Positions 1-6,639 of a stretch of 21,769 nt of DNA are shown here, one piece after another. The notes under the pieces were generated by a model. That model had not been told where the DNA came from. It did not search any database and was given only the letters and a program-made list of their open reading frames with translations. The translations under genes and the position numbers were made by a program. The DNA is from Agrobacterium fabrum (GTDB lineage: Bacteria; Pseudomonadota; Alphaproteobacteria; Rhizobiales; Rhizobiaceae). Location of the stretch: the NCBI GenBank assembly GCA_003241215.1, contig QFOL01000034.1, forward strand, positions 1 through 21,769, in the 5' to 3' direction. How positions within the stretch are numbered: position 1 is the first letter of the stretch; every line of letters begins with the position of its first letter.

Positions 1-2
1 CC

Positions 3-659
3 GCCAAGGGTCTGGAATTCGACACCGTCTTCCTGCCCGGCTGGGAAGAAGGCCTGTTTCCGCACCAGCGGGCGCTGGACGAAGGCGGCCGCTCCGGTCT
101 GGAGGAGGAACGCCGTCTCGCTTATGTCGGCATCACCCGCGCCAAGAAGCTCTGCCATATCTGGTTCGTGTCGAACCGACGTATTCACGGGCTATGGCAA
201 TCCACCCTGCCCTCGCGTTTCCTCGAAGAACTGCCGCCCGCCCATGTGGATGTGGCGGCGTCCGACAGCAATTACGGCGGTTATGGCGGACGCAGCGGTT
301 ATGGCCAGTCGCGTTTCGACAAGGCCGACCCCTTCGCCAACAACTATTCCACCCCCGGCTGGAAACGCGCGCAGCAGAACCGCAGCGACGCCACCCGCGA
401 CAATTGGGGCACCCGCTCCGGCCATGCGGTCGAACGCATCGGTTATGGCGAAAGCGGCCCGCGCAGCCGCACGATCGACGGCGAACTGGTGGCGAAATCC
501 GTCGCCGACACGCCATCGAAATTTTTTGTCGGCGACCGCGTCTTCCACCTCAAATTCGGCAATGGCAACATCTCCGCCATTGAAGGCAACAAGCTGACGA
601 TCGACTTCGATCGCGCCGGCCAGAAGCGTGTGCTGGACGGATTTGTGGAAAAGGTCTGA
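3..659 (+). CDS. uvrD: UvrD/PcrA-type DNA helicase, C-terminal part (5' end outside window)
   Basis: Superfamily 1A ATP-dependent 3'-5' helicase used in nucleotide excision and mismatch repair. Only the last 218 residues are present, and the frame is open from the left edge. The visible part begins inside helicase motif V (AKGLEFDTVFLPGWEEGLFP) and contains motif VI (EEERRLAYVGITRAKK), whose arginine contacts ATP. A low-complexity Gly/Tyr/Ser/Asn linker follows (about visible residues 85-130). The last 45 residues (FFVGDRVFHLKFGNGNIS onward) match the small Tudor-like C-terminal domain of PcrA/UvrD, known in PcrA to bind RNA polymerase. Whether it is named uvrD or pcrA cannot be decided from this fragment. 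There is no convincing terminator after the stop. The next gene on this strand is the broken glycosyltransferase. Confidence 0.93.
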   Translation, partial: AKGLEFDTVFLPGWEEGLFPHQRALDEGGRSGLEEERRLAYVGITRAKKLCHIWFVSNRRIHGLWQSTLPSRFLEELPPAHVDVAASDSNYGGYGGRSGYGQSRFDKADPFANNYSTPGWKRAQQNRSDATRDNWGTRSGHAVERIGYGESGPRSRTIDGELVAKSVADTPSKFFVGDRVFHLKFGNGNISAIEGNKLTIDFDRAGQKRVLDGFVEKV

Positions 660-763
660 TTCGACAACCATGAGTGCCTGAAGGCTGCTTTTTCCATAGC
701 CCACGTCACGCCATTGCAATAAAGGAGTTGCAATGGGGACCTGAGAACCGGGCGAGGACTGCT

Positions 764-1575
764 TTGCATATATTACCGAAAAGTCAGCGCAGGCTCGCCG
801 TTTTCCTGATCAATATGGACAGCGCCACCAAACGCCTCGCGGATATGACCGCGCGCCTCGACGCCATGGGGCTCAAGGCGGAGCGTGTCCCCGGCGTCAA
901 TGGCAGGGAACTAAATTACCCGATCCCGGAATTCAGCGAGATTTCCTATATGCTCATGCATGGCCGCCGCACCTCGCCGCCGGAAATCGGCTGCTATCTC
1001 AGCCATGTCGCCTGCGCCATAAATTCATGGCGGGTGATGCAGATATCGCGCTCATCCTCGAGGATGACGTGGTCTTCGACGATGATTTTCTCAACGCCAT
1101 AGACGAGGCGGTGCAGAACGGCGACGACTGGGATCTGCTGCGGCTCACGACCGTCAGCAATGGCCGGAAATTCCCGTTCCGCCCGCTTTCCAATGGTCGT
1201 TCGCTCGCCATTGCCATCACGCGGGAAAAAGGGTCGGGAGCCTATCTCGTCAACCGCCGCGCCGGAAAATGGATATCGAAGCTGATCCCCATGCGGCTCG
1301 CCTATGATATCGCATTCGATCTCGAATATCTCGCGGGGCTGAAGGCGGCCTTCCTCTACCCGCTCTGCGCCACACAGGATGCGGACGGGGAAAGCCAGAT
1401 TCAGAACAATCTGCGCATCTATCGCCTGCCGCGCTGGCGTTATTTCACCGTACTGCCCTATCGTGCCTTTCTGGAAACCAGCCGGTTCCTGCTTCGCGGC
1501 ATCCGTTATTTAATGGCGAAGACACGCGTGGCGATGGAACGCGGCAAGAACACGACCGCCCCGGCCGGTCATTGA
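764..1575 (+). pseudogene. Glycosyltransferase family 25 (LPS-type), split by a one-base frameshift
   Basis: GT25 enzymes transfer sugars, typically galactose, onto lipooligosaccharide or LPS. The N-terminal half is open in the frame that begins RRLAVFLINMD (about 789) and ends GCYLSHVACA (to 1018). The C-terminal half is open one frame over, beginning KFMAGDADIALILEDDV (from 1021) with the family's acidic EDD motif. Restoring one base at about 1019-1021 would join them, with 14 residues between SHV and LILEDDV, the same spacing I recall in LgtB-type enzymes. As written, the first frame stops at 1102. The repaired protein would be about 270 residues, a normal family length. The start is unclear: TTG 764 has a GCGAGG six bases upstream; GTG 674 is also in frame; the strong AAAGGAG at 721-727 serves ATG 733, which is in the wrong frame and stops after three codons. 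Either a real pseudogene or a sequencing error. Confidence 0.8.
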
Positions 1576-1585
1576 TCGATCCGCC

Positions 1586-1705
1586 TTATACTTCGCCGGG
1601 CGTGAAGCCGACCAGATAGACCGCCGCGACCACGGCTGCGAGAATAAAAAGCGAAATGACGAAAATCGTCATCCGGTTCAATGGTTTGCGCGTCGTTTTC
1701 TGCAT
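1586..1705 (-). CDS. 39-residue single-pass membrane protein, unknown function
   Basis: I do not recognise the family. The reading frame gives a basic N-terminus (MQKTTRKPLNR) followed by one strongly hydrophobic segment (residues 13-33, ILAAVVAAVYLVGF at its end) and a short tail TPGEV. This is the layout of a small inner-membrane protein with a cytoplasmic N-terminus by the positive-inside rule. The frame extends upstream to 1804, but that extension looks non-coding, so ATG 1705 is preferred. No clear Shine-Dalgarno precedes it; an internal ATG at 1672 is an alternative and would give 28 residues. It ends 10 bases from the end of the glycosyltransferase, facing it. It diverges from the transporter pair. 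Real-gene status rests on composition only. Confidence 0.45.
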   Translation of the reverse strand: MQKTTRKPLNRMTIFVISLFILAAVVAAVYLVGFTPGEV

Positions 1706-1846
1706 ACTGCAATAATGCGTGGCAGGCTCGCTTGTTCCGTAGCGCACAGGATAATGTCGCCCGACGCGGCAAAGCGGTGCAATTCGATTCCGCTTCAGGC
1801 ACATATCGGCTAAAGCTCGGGTTCCTCTTCAGCTTTCCGGCCCGCC

Positions 1847-2329
1847 ATGACAGATACGACGCATCCCCGCCTCAACCCGCTGCATCTTGCCGCCGCCTTC
1901 GCCAGCGGCTGCCTTTTGACATTGATGGTGCATTTCAACGGTCAGCTCGCCCACTACGGCAATGCGTTGTTTTCCTCCTGGACGGCGCACGGCACCGGCA
2001 CGGTGGCGGCGCTGATCTATCTCGCCATCGTGCGCCCGAAAAAAGACGCCGCGGCACCGGCAAAGCCGAAAGCGCCGCTCTGGGCCTATTGCGGCGGGGT
2101 CGTGGGTGCGGCCATCGTCATCCTCACCTCCACCGCCGTCAATTCGCCGCTGGCGCTTTCCGGCACGATTGCGCTCGGTCTCGGTGGACAGGTAATCTTC
2201 AGCCTGCTGGCGGATCTTTTCGGCCTCTTCGGCCTGCCCAGAAGAAAGCCGGACCTGCGGGACATGGCGGCGGTGGCGCTGATCCTGTGCGGCAGCGCGC
2301 TCATCATCCTTGTCGGGAGAACGGCATGA
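1847..2329 (+). CDS. YdcZ/DUF606-family small membrane transporter subunit (first of pair)
   Basis: 160-residue, very hydrophobic protein of the DMT_YdcZ (DUF606) type, a half-size relative of drug/metabolite transporters. About five membrane helices are visible: roughly residues 12-30, 40-60, 75-98, 100-122 and 140-157, with a charged loop near residues 64-75 (VRPKKDAAAPAKPKAP). The substrate is unknown for this family. The start ATG has only a weak upstream Shine-Dalgarno. Its stop codon overlaps the start of the next gene (ATGA), and that gene belongs to the same family. The two products probably form a heterodimer of opposite topology, as in other paired half-size DMT proteins. This pairing is inference from arrangement. 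Confidence 0.82.
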   Translation: MTDTTHPRLNPLHLAAAFASGCLLTLMVHFNGQLAHYGNALFSSWTAHGTGTVAALIYLAIVRPKKDAAAPAKPKAPLWAYCGGVVGAAIVILTSTAVNSPLALSGTIALGLGGQVIFSLLADLFGLFGLPRRKPDLRDMAAVALILCGSALIILVGRTA

Positions 2330-2751
2330 TTGTCTGGATCGCCATGGCCTTTGCCGGCGGCGTCTTCGTGGCGCTGAGCCGCCAGATCAACGGCCGCCTC
2401 AGCCTGTCGAATTCGCCGCTGATCGCATCGTTCTGGAACCACATTGTCGGTTTTGCCGTGCTGACGGTCATCGGCCTCATCGTCGGTGGCCTCATTCCGC
2501 CGGGCGCGGCCGATGCCCCCTGGCTCGCCTTTATCGGCGGCCCGATCGGCGTCGTCTTCATCGCTTCGGGAAGCTGGCTCATTCCGCGCATCGGTGCGGT
2601 CAATACCGCCCTTCTGGTCATCAGCGGCCAGATGGTTTCAGGCGTGGCGCTCGATCTTTTCAGCGATCACCCGCCGAAAATCTGGGCAAGCGCACTCGGC
2701 ATCCTGCTCATCCTCGCCGGCATGGTGCTGACACAGCGGCGCGGTCGCTAG
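2326..2751 (+). CDS. YdcZ/DUF606-family small membrane transporter subunit (second of pair)
   Basis: 141-residue integral membrane protein of the same YdcZ family as the gene it overlaps. The start is the ATG of the ATGA overlap (2326), preceded by GGGAGA, and the protein begins MIVWIAMAFAGGVFVALSRQ. Typical family segments are visible: an N-terminal helix ending SRQINGRLS, a helix around residues 30-50, the glycine-rich segment FIGGPIGVVFIASGSW, and a C-terminal helix ILLILAGMVL followed by a basic tail (TQRRGR). Translational coupling and shared family indicate a two-subunit transporter; the substrate cannot be read from sequence. The TAG stop lies within the first bases of the repeat described at 2748-2802. 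Confidence 0.82.
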   Translation: MIVWIAMAFAGGVFVALSRQINGRLSLSNSPLIASFWNHIVGFAVLTVIGLIVGGLIPPGAADAPWLAFIGGPIGVVFIASGSWLIPRIGAVNTALLVISGQMVSGVALDLFSDHPPKIWASALGILLILAGMVLTQRRGR

Positions 2752-2802
2752 AGCATTTCCATTAAAAAATGCGCTGCGGTTTTACGTCCGGAAAATGCGT
2801 GG
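2748..2802. repeat. Decayed rhizobial-type intergenic palindromic element
   Basis: The 63 bases between the second YdcZ gene and the DUF2778 gene start CTAGAGCATTTCC, pass through TGCGCTGCGGTTTTACGTCC, and end GGAAAATGCG. This resembles, from memory, an abundant intergenic element of Rhizobium and Agrobacterium chromosomes (RIME-like: GAGCATTTCC, then GCGGTTTT, then CGTCCGGAAATGCG). The outer arms are roughly complementary (GCATTTCC against GGAAAATGC), so it can fold imperfectly. It contributes the TAG stop of the upstream gene. Only one copy is in the window, so repeat status is recognition from memory, not shown here. Confidence 0.5.
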
Positions 2803-2814
2803 AACGAGGAAAGC

Positions 2815-4101
2815 TTAGGAATCGCTGCCGCGCGAGAACATGCCGAGCAGCGTCTTGCCGCCGCTTTTACCGCCACTGCTGGCCAGCGTCGGACGGTTGC
2901 CGTTCAGCTTCGGCACCACGACCATGCGCTTGACTTCGCCGCGCTTGAAGGCTGCAAGGAAGCGCGGGTAATCCCGGAACACCACGCAGCCATTCGATTC
3001 GCCGCGTTTCGCCAGCATGTAGGTATGCGCCAGAAGACCGTCGCGGCCATGCGGGTTGACGCCGTTTTCCGGCGTCAGGCGAATGGCCTCGACGCCATGG
3101 AACCGCGCCTCGCGCATCGTCAGACGATAGCTGGAAGGCGGCGTCGAACCGCGCATTCTCACATGCACATAATCGGGGTTGTCGCGCATCTTGCCAATGC
3201 CGGAATGCGCTTCAAGCTTCTCGCCATTCGGCATGTGCACCACGCCGGAGGAAATATCGTAGATCGCCGTGCCATTGCCGCGATCCGGCCACGGAACCGC
3301 ATCCATCTTGCTCGGCTCGCGCATCGGATTGTCAGGTTTCGCAAAGGCCAGCATGGCGCCGGTGCCCTGCTTCGGCGGCGCAGGCGCCCTCAGGGGAACC
3401 GGCGCATCGAAAGCCGGCGCCGAAGCGACGGCCGGAACATGTTCCTCGACCTTGGACGGTGCTGCGGGACGCGGTGACGGCTCAACCGTCTGAGCCGTCG
3501 CAACCTCGGGACGGAAGCTCGGCAGCGGCACATCGTCGGGCAGCAGGCTGCTTGCCTCTTCCTCGATCTGCGGCCGCGCCAGCGCCACTTCAAATGCCGG
3601 ATGCTGCGGAACCGCGCTCCGATAAGCAACCTCGGAGGTGCGTCCAAGCGCCGAATCGACGATCGCCGACGGCTTGAGCGCAGCAAGCTGCTTCACGGTC
3701 GCCTGCCCCTTAGCGTTGGCAGCCGCGCCGAAGCGCTCGCCGAATTCCTTCGCGCCGATCTCGGGCATGATGCCGGCAAGTCGAACCGCCTTCTGCTGGC
3801 CCTGGCTATGGTCGCCCAGGCGGGAAAACTTGCGGACGTGAATATCCCGCGCAGCCGTGTGGACAATCGCCGTCTCAGTGGAAGCTAGTCTCGTCACCAG
3901 CGTCTTTTCAAACTGACCGACACCATGCGAAGCGGCGGCCATGCTGTGCAGCGAGGCAAAGGCGGCGAAGGCGAAAAGCCCGGCAAAGGCGCCGCCGCCG
4001 AGAAGGGCGGACATTCGGCCGAACGCAAAGGATTTGCCTCTCTTGACGGAAGACGAACCGGCAAGACCGGCGCCATTATAGGCCGCAGCAGAAAACGCCA
4101 T
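2815..4101 (-). CDS. Membrane-anchored DUF2778 (Tlde1-like L,D-transpeptidase fold) protein
   Basis: 428 residues in three parts. Residues 1-60 hold a basic start and one hydrophobic helix (about 34-54, LLGGGAFAGLFAFAAFAS), so the protein is probably anchored in the inner membrane with the rest in the periplasm. Residues 60-270 are Ala/Pro-rich with no recognised domain, a likely spacer toward peptidoglycan. Residues 278-398 match DUF2778: AIYDISSGVVHMPNGEKLEA, then GKMRDNP, and the catalytic-type segment with His359 (LLAHTYML) and SNGCVVF with Cys372. DUF2778 is the fold of the Tlde1 type VI effectors, which act as L,D-peptidases or exchangers on stem peptides through a His/Cys pair. Here the gene stands alone, with no type VI genes nearby, so a housekeeping peptidoglycan role is more likely. 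ATG 4101 follows a weak GAG. Confidence 0.78.
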   Translation of the reverse strand: MAFSAAAYNGAGLAGSSSVKRGKSFAFGRMSALLGGGAFAGLFAFAAFASLHSMAAASHGVGQFEKTLVTRLASTETAIVHTAARDIHVRKFSRLGDHSQGQQKAVRLAGIMPEIGAKEFGERFGAAANAKGQATVKQLAALKPSAIVDSALGRTSEVAYRSAVPQHPAFEVALARPQIEEEASSLLPDDVPLPSFRPEVATAQTVEPSPRPAAPSKVEEHVPAVASAPAFDAPVPLRAPAPPKQGTGAMLAFAKPDNPMREPSKMDAVPWPDRGNGTAIYDISSGVVHMPNGEKLEAHSGIGKMRDNPDYVHVRMRGSTPPSSYRLTMREARFHGVEAIRLTPENGVNPHGRDGLLAHTYMLAKRGESNGCVVFRDYPRFLAAFKRGEVKRMVVVPKLNGNRPTLASSGGKSGGKTLLGMFSRGSDS

Positions 4102-4551
4102 GATACTCGTTACTCGAACCGTTCACGCACACCCGGCCGATGCCGGTGGGATTTTGGAGCATCCGAAAAGCGGGCGGACACCACGCCGGTTTCGGAACTG
4201 ACTGGTTCGAAGCATGACGAATTATGGTAACCAAAGTGTTTACGAGTCCCTGCAAAAATAATTCGTTAAGGTCTGCGCATTGTCAGGCGAAGGCAAAACA
4301 ATGACTTACGCGGGTACTGCGTGCATCCGCACCGCATCGTCCCGGGAAATGCCCCTGAGGGCGTCATCGGCCTTTAAAATTTCCGTCGCCGCATCGTCAG
4401 GTAAATTCCGACTTGGCCGGAAGTTTGCTGCAAATACGGCAGGACTGCGGCTGGGCGGCTCCTGCCCGAACCCCGTGCCTGCCGGATAGGTCGAAAGGGG
4501 CTTGATCCGTCAAAGCCGGCTTGGCATCCTGCGATAAAAGGGAGGCCCATC
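4102..4551. other. 450-bp non-coding divergent region between the DUF2778 gene and pncA
   Basis: No convincing gene: the frames open here lack family sequence and ribosome sites. It must hold promoters for the minus-strand DUF2778 gene and for pncA. The part near 4217-4270 is AT-rich (GAATTATGGTAACC, AAAAATAATTCGTTAA) and is the best place for the leftward promoter. About 85 bases before pncA there is a hairpin candidate: GGCAGGA at 4438-4444 and TCCTGCC at 4460-4466, a 7-bp perfect stem with a 15-base loop. I could not assign a regulator or riboswitch. Confidence 0.5.
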
Positions 4552-5178
4552 ATGAAGGCGCTGCTGCTCATCGATATCCAGAACGGTTTTTGCCCCGGCG
4601 GCAATCTGGCCGTTGCCGATGGCGACAGGGTCGTGCCCATCGCCAATGCCCTGATCGACAATGGCGGCTACGATCTCATCGTCGCCTCGCAGGACTGGCA
4701 CCCGGAAAATCACGGCAGCTTCGCCTCGCAACATCCCGGCAAGAAACCCTTCGACATGGGCGAACTCTCCGGAAAGCCGCAGATGATGTGGCCGGACCAT
4801 TGTGTTCAGGGCACGCCGGATGCGGAATTCCATCCCGACCTCAAGACGGACGCCTTCGATTACATCCAGCAGAAGGGCGAAAACCCCGCCGTCGACAGCT
4901 ATTCCGCCTTTCGCGACAATGACCAGGGGGCGACGACGGGACTGGCCGACTATCTGAGCCGCCAGGGCGTCACGCAACTCGACGTCTGTGGCCTTGCCAC
5001 CGACTATTGCGTCAGTTTTTCGGTGATCGATGCCCTCGACATGCTACCCGGTGTGAATGTCCGTTTCATCGAGGACGCCAGCCGCGGCATCGATCCGCAG
5101 GGCATCAAGGCGGCGATTGTGACAATGCGGGAAAAAGGCGCGGCCATTCTCAAAAGCCGCGACATATTGCGGGACTGA
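4552..5178 (+). CDS. pncA: Nicotinamidase / pyrazinamidase
   Basis: Cytoplasmic isochorismatase-fold hydrolase converting nicotinamide to nicotinate and ammonia for NAD salvage. At 208 residues it has normal family length. The catalytic triad is visible: Asp8 (LLIDIQNGF), Lys108 (QQKGEN) and Cys153 in GLATDYCVSFS. Metal-binding residues are also present: Asp48 and His50 in QDWHPENH, His54, and His83 in WPDHCVQGT. ATG 4552 is preceded by AAAGGGAGG at good spacing, so the start is secure. The gene is alone on its strand and ends 14 bases from the DUF2164 gene, which faces it. Confidence 0.96.
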   Translation: MKALLLIDIQNGFCPGGNLAVADGDRVVPIANALIDNGGYDLIVASQDWHPENHGSFASQHPGKKPFDMGELSGKPQMMWPDHCVQGTPDAEFHPDLKTDAFDYIQQKGENPAVDSYSAFRDNDQGATTGLADYLSRQGVTQLDVCGLATDYCVSFSVIDALDMLPGVNVRFIEDASRGIDPQGIKAAIVTMREKGAAILKSRDILRD

Positions 5179-5192
5179 GAGACGAAGCACCC

Positions 5193-5429
5193 TTAACGCG
5201 GCTTCGGCTTCTCCAGCACGTCGATATCGCCTGCCGCATCCTCAAGGCGTCTCAGGATCGCGGCATGCGCATCCCTGAGCCCCTCATTATAAAAAACATG
5301 CCCCAGCTCCTCGGCCAGAAAATCCACGAAGATTTCCGCCTGCAGCAGGCCGATTTCGGCTTCGGTCTCACGGGCGAGATAATCCCTGATGCGTGCGGCC
5401 AAAGCGGCCTTTTCCTGCTTTTCCAGCAT
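5193..5429 (-). CDS. DUF2164 family small protein
   Basis: 78 residues. The pattern of a charged helix, then ETEAEIGLLQAEIFVDFLAE, then GHVFYNEGLRDA, then a final acidic/basic helix ending ...LEKPKPR fits DUF2164, a short cytoplasmic family of unknown function (the family's conserved core is IG..qAE.l.DF..e.iG...YN.g..dA). Hydrophobic residues repeat every three to four, indicating an all-helical protein with no membrane segment. ATG 5429 is preceded by GGAAG five bases upstream. It converges on pncA and diverges from azlCD, and shares no obvious pathway with either. Confidence 0.82.
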   Translation of the reverse strand: MLEKQEKAALAARIRDYLARETEAEIGLLQAEIFVDFLAEELGHVFYNEGLRDAHAAILRRLEDAAGDIDVLEKPKPR

Positions 5430-5503
5430 CGATCTTCCAAAATCTGACTATCGAGGCGCACGGAGGAAGCGCAAGGCCCCTCCATCGCGCCAACCGCAAG
5501 AGG

Positions 5504-5516
5504 CGTTACCGTAACG
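5504..5516. promoter_or_regulatory. Palindrome CGTTAC-C-GTAACG in the DUF2164/azlC divergent gap
   Basis: Perfect 6-bp inverted repeat around one central base, sitting 75 bases before the DUF2164 start and 93 bases before azlC. The location fits an operator for either gene. No regulator gene is adjacent, so the partner is unknown. A 6-bp repeat could also be chance. Confidence 0.3.
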
Positions 5517-5608
5517 GAAGCTTCAAGTTAATCAATCGATCCATTCATGCAATTCGTTTGTCAGCCGGACGTGACGACGATAGAGCGGCGGACAAGGAGT
5601 TTCCAGAA

Positions 5609-6328
5609 ATGTTCAATGCAGATTTTCGCGAGGGATTGAAGAGCGGTTTCCCGATCGCCCTCTCCGCCGCCCCCTTCGGTGCGCTGTTCGGCGCGGTTGC
5701 AGTCGATAACGGGCTGAGCATTACTGAAGCCACGATCATGAGCGGCACCGTCTATGCGGGCGCGAGCCAGCTCGTGGGTATCGAATTGTTCGGCCAGAAG
5801 GTTGCCCCCTGGCTGATCGTTCTTTCCGTCTTCGCCGTCAATTTCCGCCACATCCTCTATTCCGCCGCCATTGCCCGAATGATCTCGAACTGGTCGTTCC
5901 TGCAGAAGGCCGCGGGCTTCTTCGTGCTGGTGGATCCGCAATTCGCCGAATCGGTCAGGAAATACGAAAATACCGGCGCGGTCGGCTTTTCCTGGTATAT
6001 GGGCTTTGCCGCACCGGTCTATGTGCTGTGGCTGGCCATGACCATTCTCGGCGCATCGCTCGGCAACCTCGTCGGCGATCCGAAAGCCATCGGTCTCGAC
6101 GTGCTGCTGCCGATCTATTTCATGGGTATGGTCTTGAGCTTTCGCCAGCGGGAGAATTTTTATCCTGTCATGCTGGCCAGCGCGGTTGGCGCAACGGTCG
6201 CCTATCATTTCGTCGGCTCGCCCTGGCATGTCAGCCTCGGCGCGGTCGCCGGCATTCTCGTCGCGGTCCTTTATCCGCCGAAACCGGAAGCCGCGACGGA
6301 TTCTGAAAGCAAGGTGGAAACGCCATGA
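5609..6328 (+). CDS. azlC: AzlC family branched-chain amino acid exporter, large subunit
   Basis: 239-residue inner-membrane protein of the AzlC/YgaZ/BrnF family, the large subunit of two-component exporters for valine, leucine, isoleucine and analogues. Family signatures are visible near the N-terminus (FREGLKSGFPIALSAAPFGA), then MSGTVYAGASQL and VNFRHILYSA in the first half, and LVDPQFAE at mid-protein. About seven hydrophobic segments follow one another up to ILVAVLYPPKPE, with a short charged tail. The frame opens upstream to 5393, but ATG 5609 has a clear AAGGAG nine bases upstream and fits the family N-terminus. Its stop overlaps the azlD start (ATGA), so the subunits are translationally coupled. 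Confidence 0.93.
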   Translation: MFNADFREGLKSGFPIALSAAPFGALFGAVAVDNGLSITEATIMSGTVYAGASQLVGIELFGQKVAPWLIVLSVFAVNFRHILYSAAIARMISNWSFLQKAAGFFVLVDPQFAESVRKYENTGAVGFSWYMGFAAPVYVLWLAMTILGASLGNLVGDPKAIGLDVLLPIYFMGMVLSFRQRENFYPVMLASAVGATVAYHFVGSPWHVSLGAVAGILVAVLYPPKPEAATDSESKVETP

Positions 6329-6639
6329 GCGACATGCTGCACGCCGATACGCTGATCCTGATCGCGCTCGCCGCCATCGCCACCTATATCACCCGCATCG
6401 GCGGTTACGTGCTGATGACGCGGATGAAATCCATACCGCCGCGCATGGAGGCGGGGCTGAACGCCGTACCGGTGGCGGTCCTGACCACGCTGGTCGCACC
6501 CGCCTTTTTCGAAGGCGGGTACGAGGTGAAGATCAGCATGGTGGCCGCCCTTCTGGTCTGCCTGCGGTTTCCCGGCCTGACGATGCTGACCATCGGCTGG
6601 GCCATCGTCATCCTCATCAGGCACTTCTCGCTGCTTTAA
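6325..6639 (+). CDS. azlD: AzlD family branched-chain amino acid exporter, small subunit
   Basis: 104-residue protein with about four hydrophobic segments. It has the AzlD/YgaH/BrnE look: TYITRIGGYVLMTRM near the N-terminus, RMEAGLNAVPVAVLTTLVAP in the middle, and a final helix MLTIGWAIVILIRHFSLL. It is the partner of the AzlC protein encoded immediately upstream, and its start is inside the upstream stop (ATGA). Its own TAA overlaps the TAA of the minus-strand aminopeptidase gene by three bases, so the two genes meet tail to tail without any spacer. There is therefore no room for a private terminator. Confidence 0.92.
   Translation: MSDMLHADTLILIALAAIATYITRIGGYVLMTRMKSIPPRMEAGLNAVPVAVLTTLVAPAFFEGGYEVKISMVAALLVCLRFPGLTMLTIGWAIVILIRHFSLL

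Noticed and set aside
1010..1030. Programmed -1 ribosomal frameshifting in the GT25 gene
   Set aside because: The junction lacks an X-XXY-YYZ slippery heptamer and no pseudoknot or stimulating stem is evident; GT25 enzymes are not known to use frameshifting.
4217..4266. ACGAATTAT / ATAATTCGT inverted repeat, 9 bp, 32-base spacer
   Set aside because: With such a wide spacer in a 450-base AT-rich gap, a 9-bp match is expected by chance fairly often.
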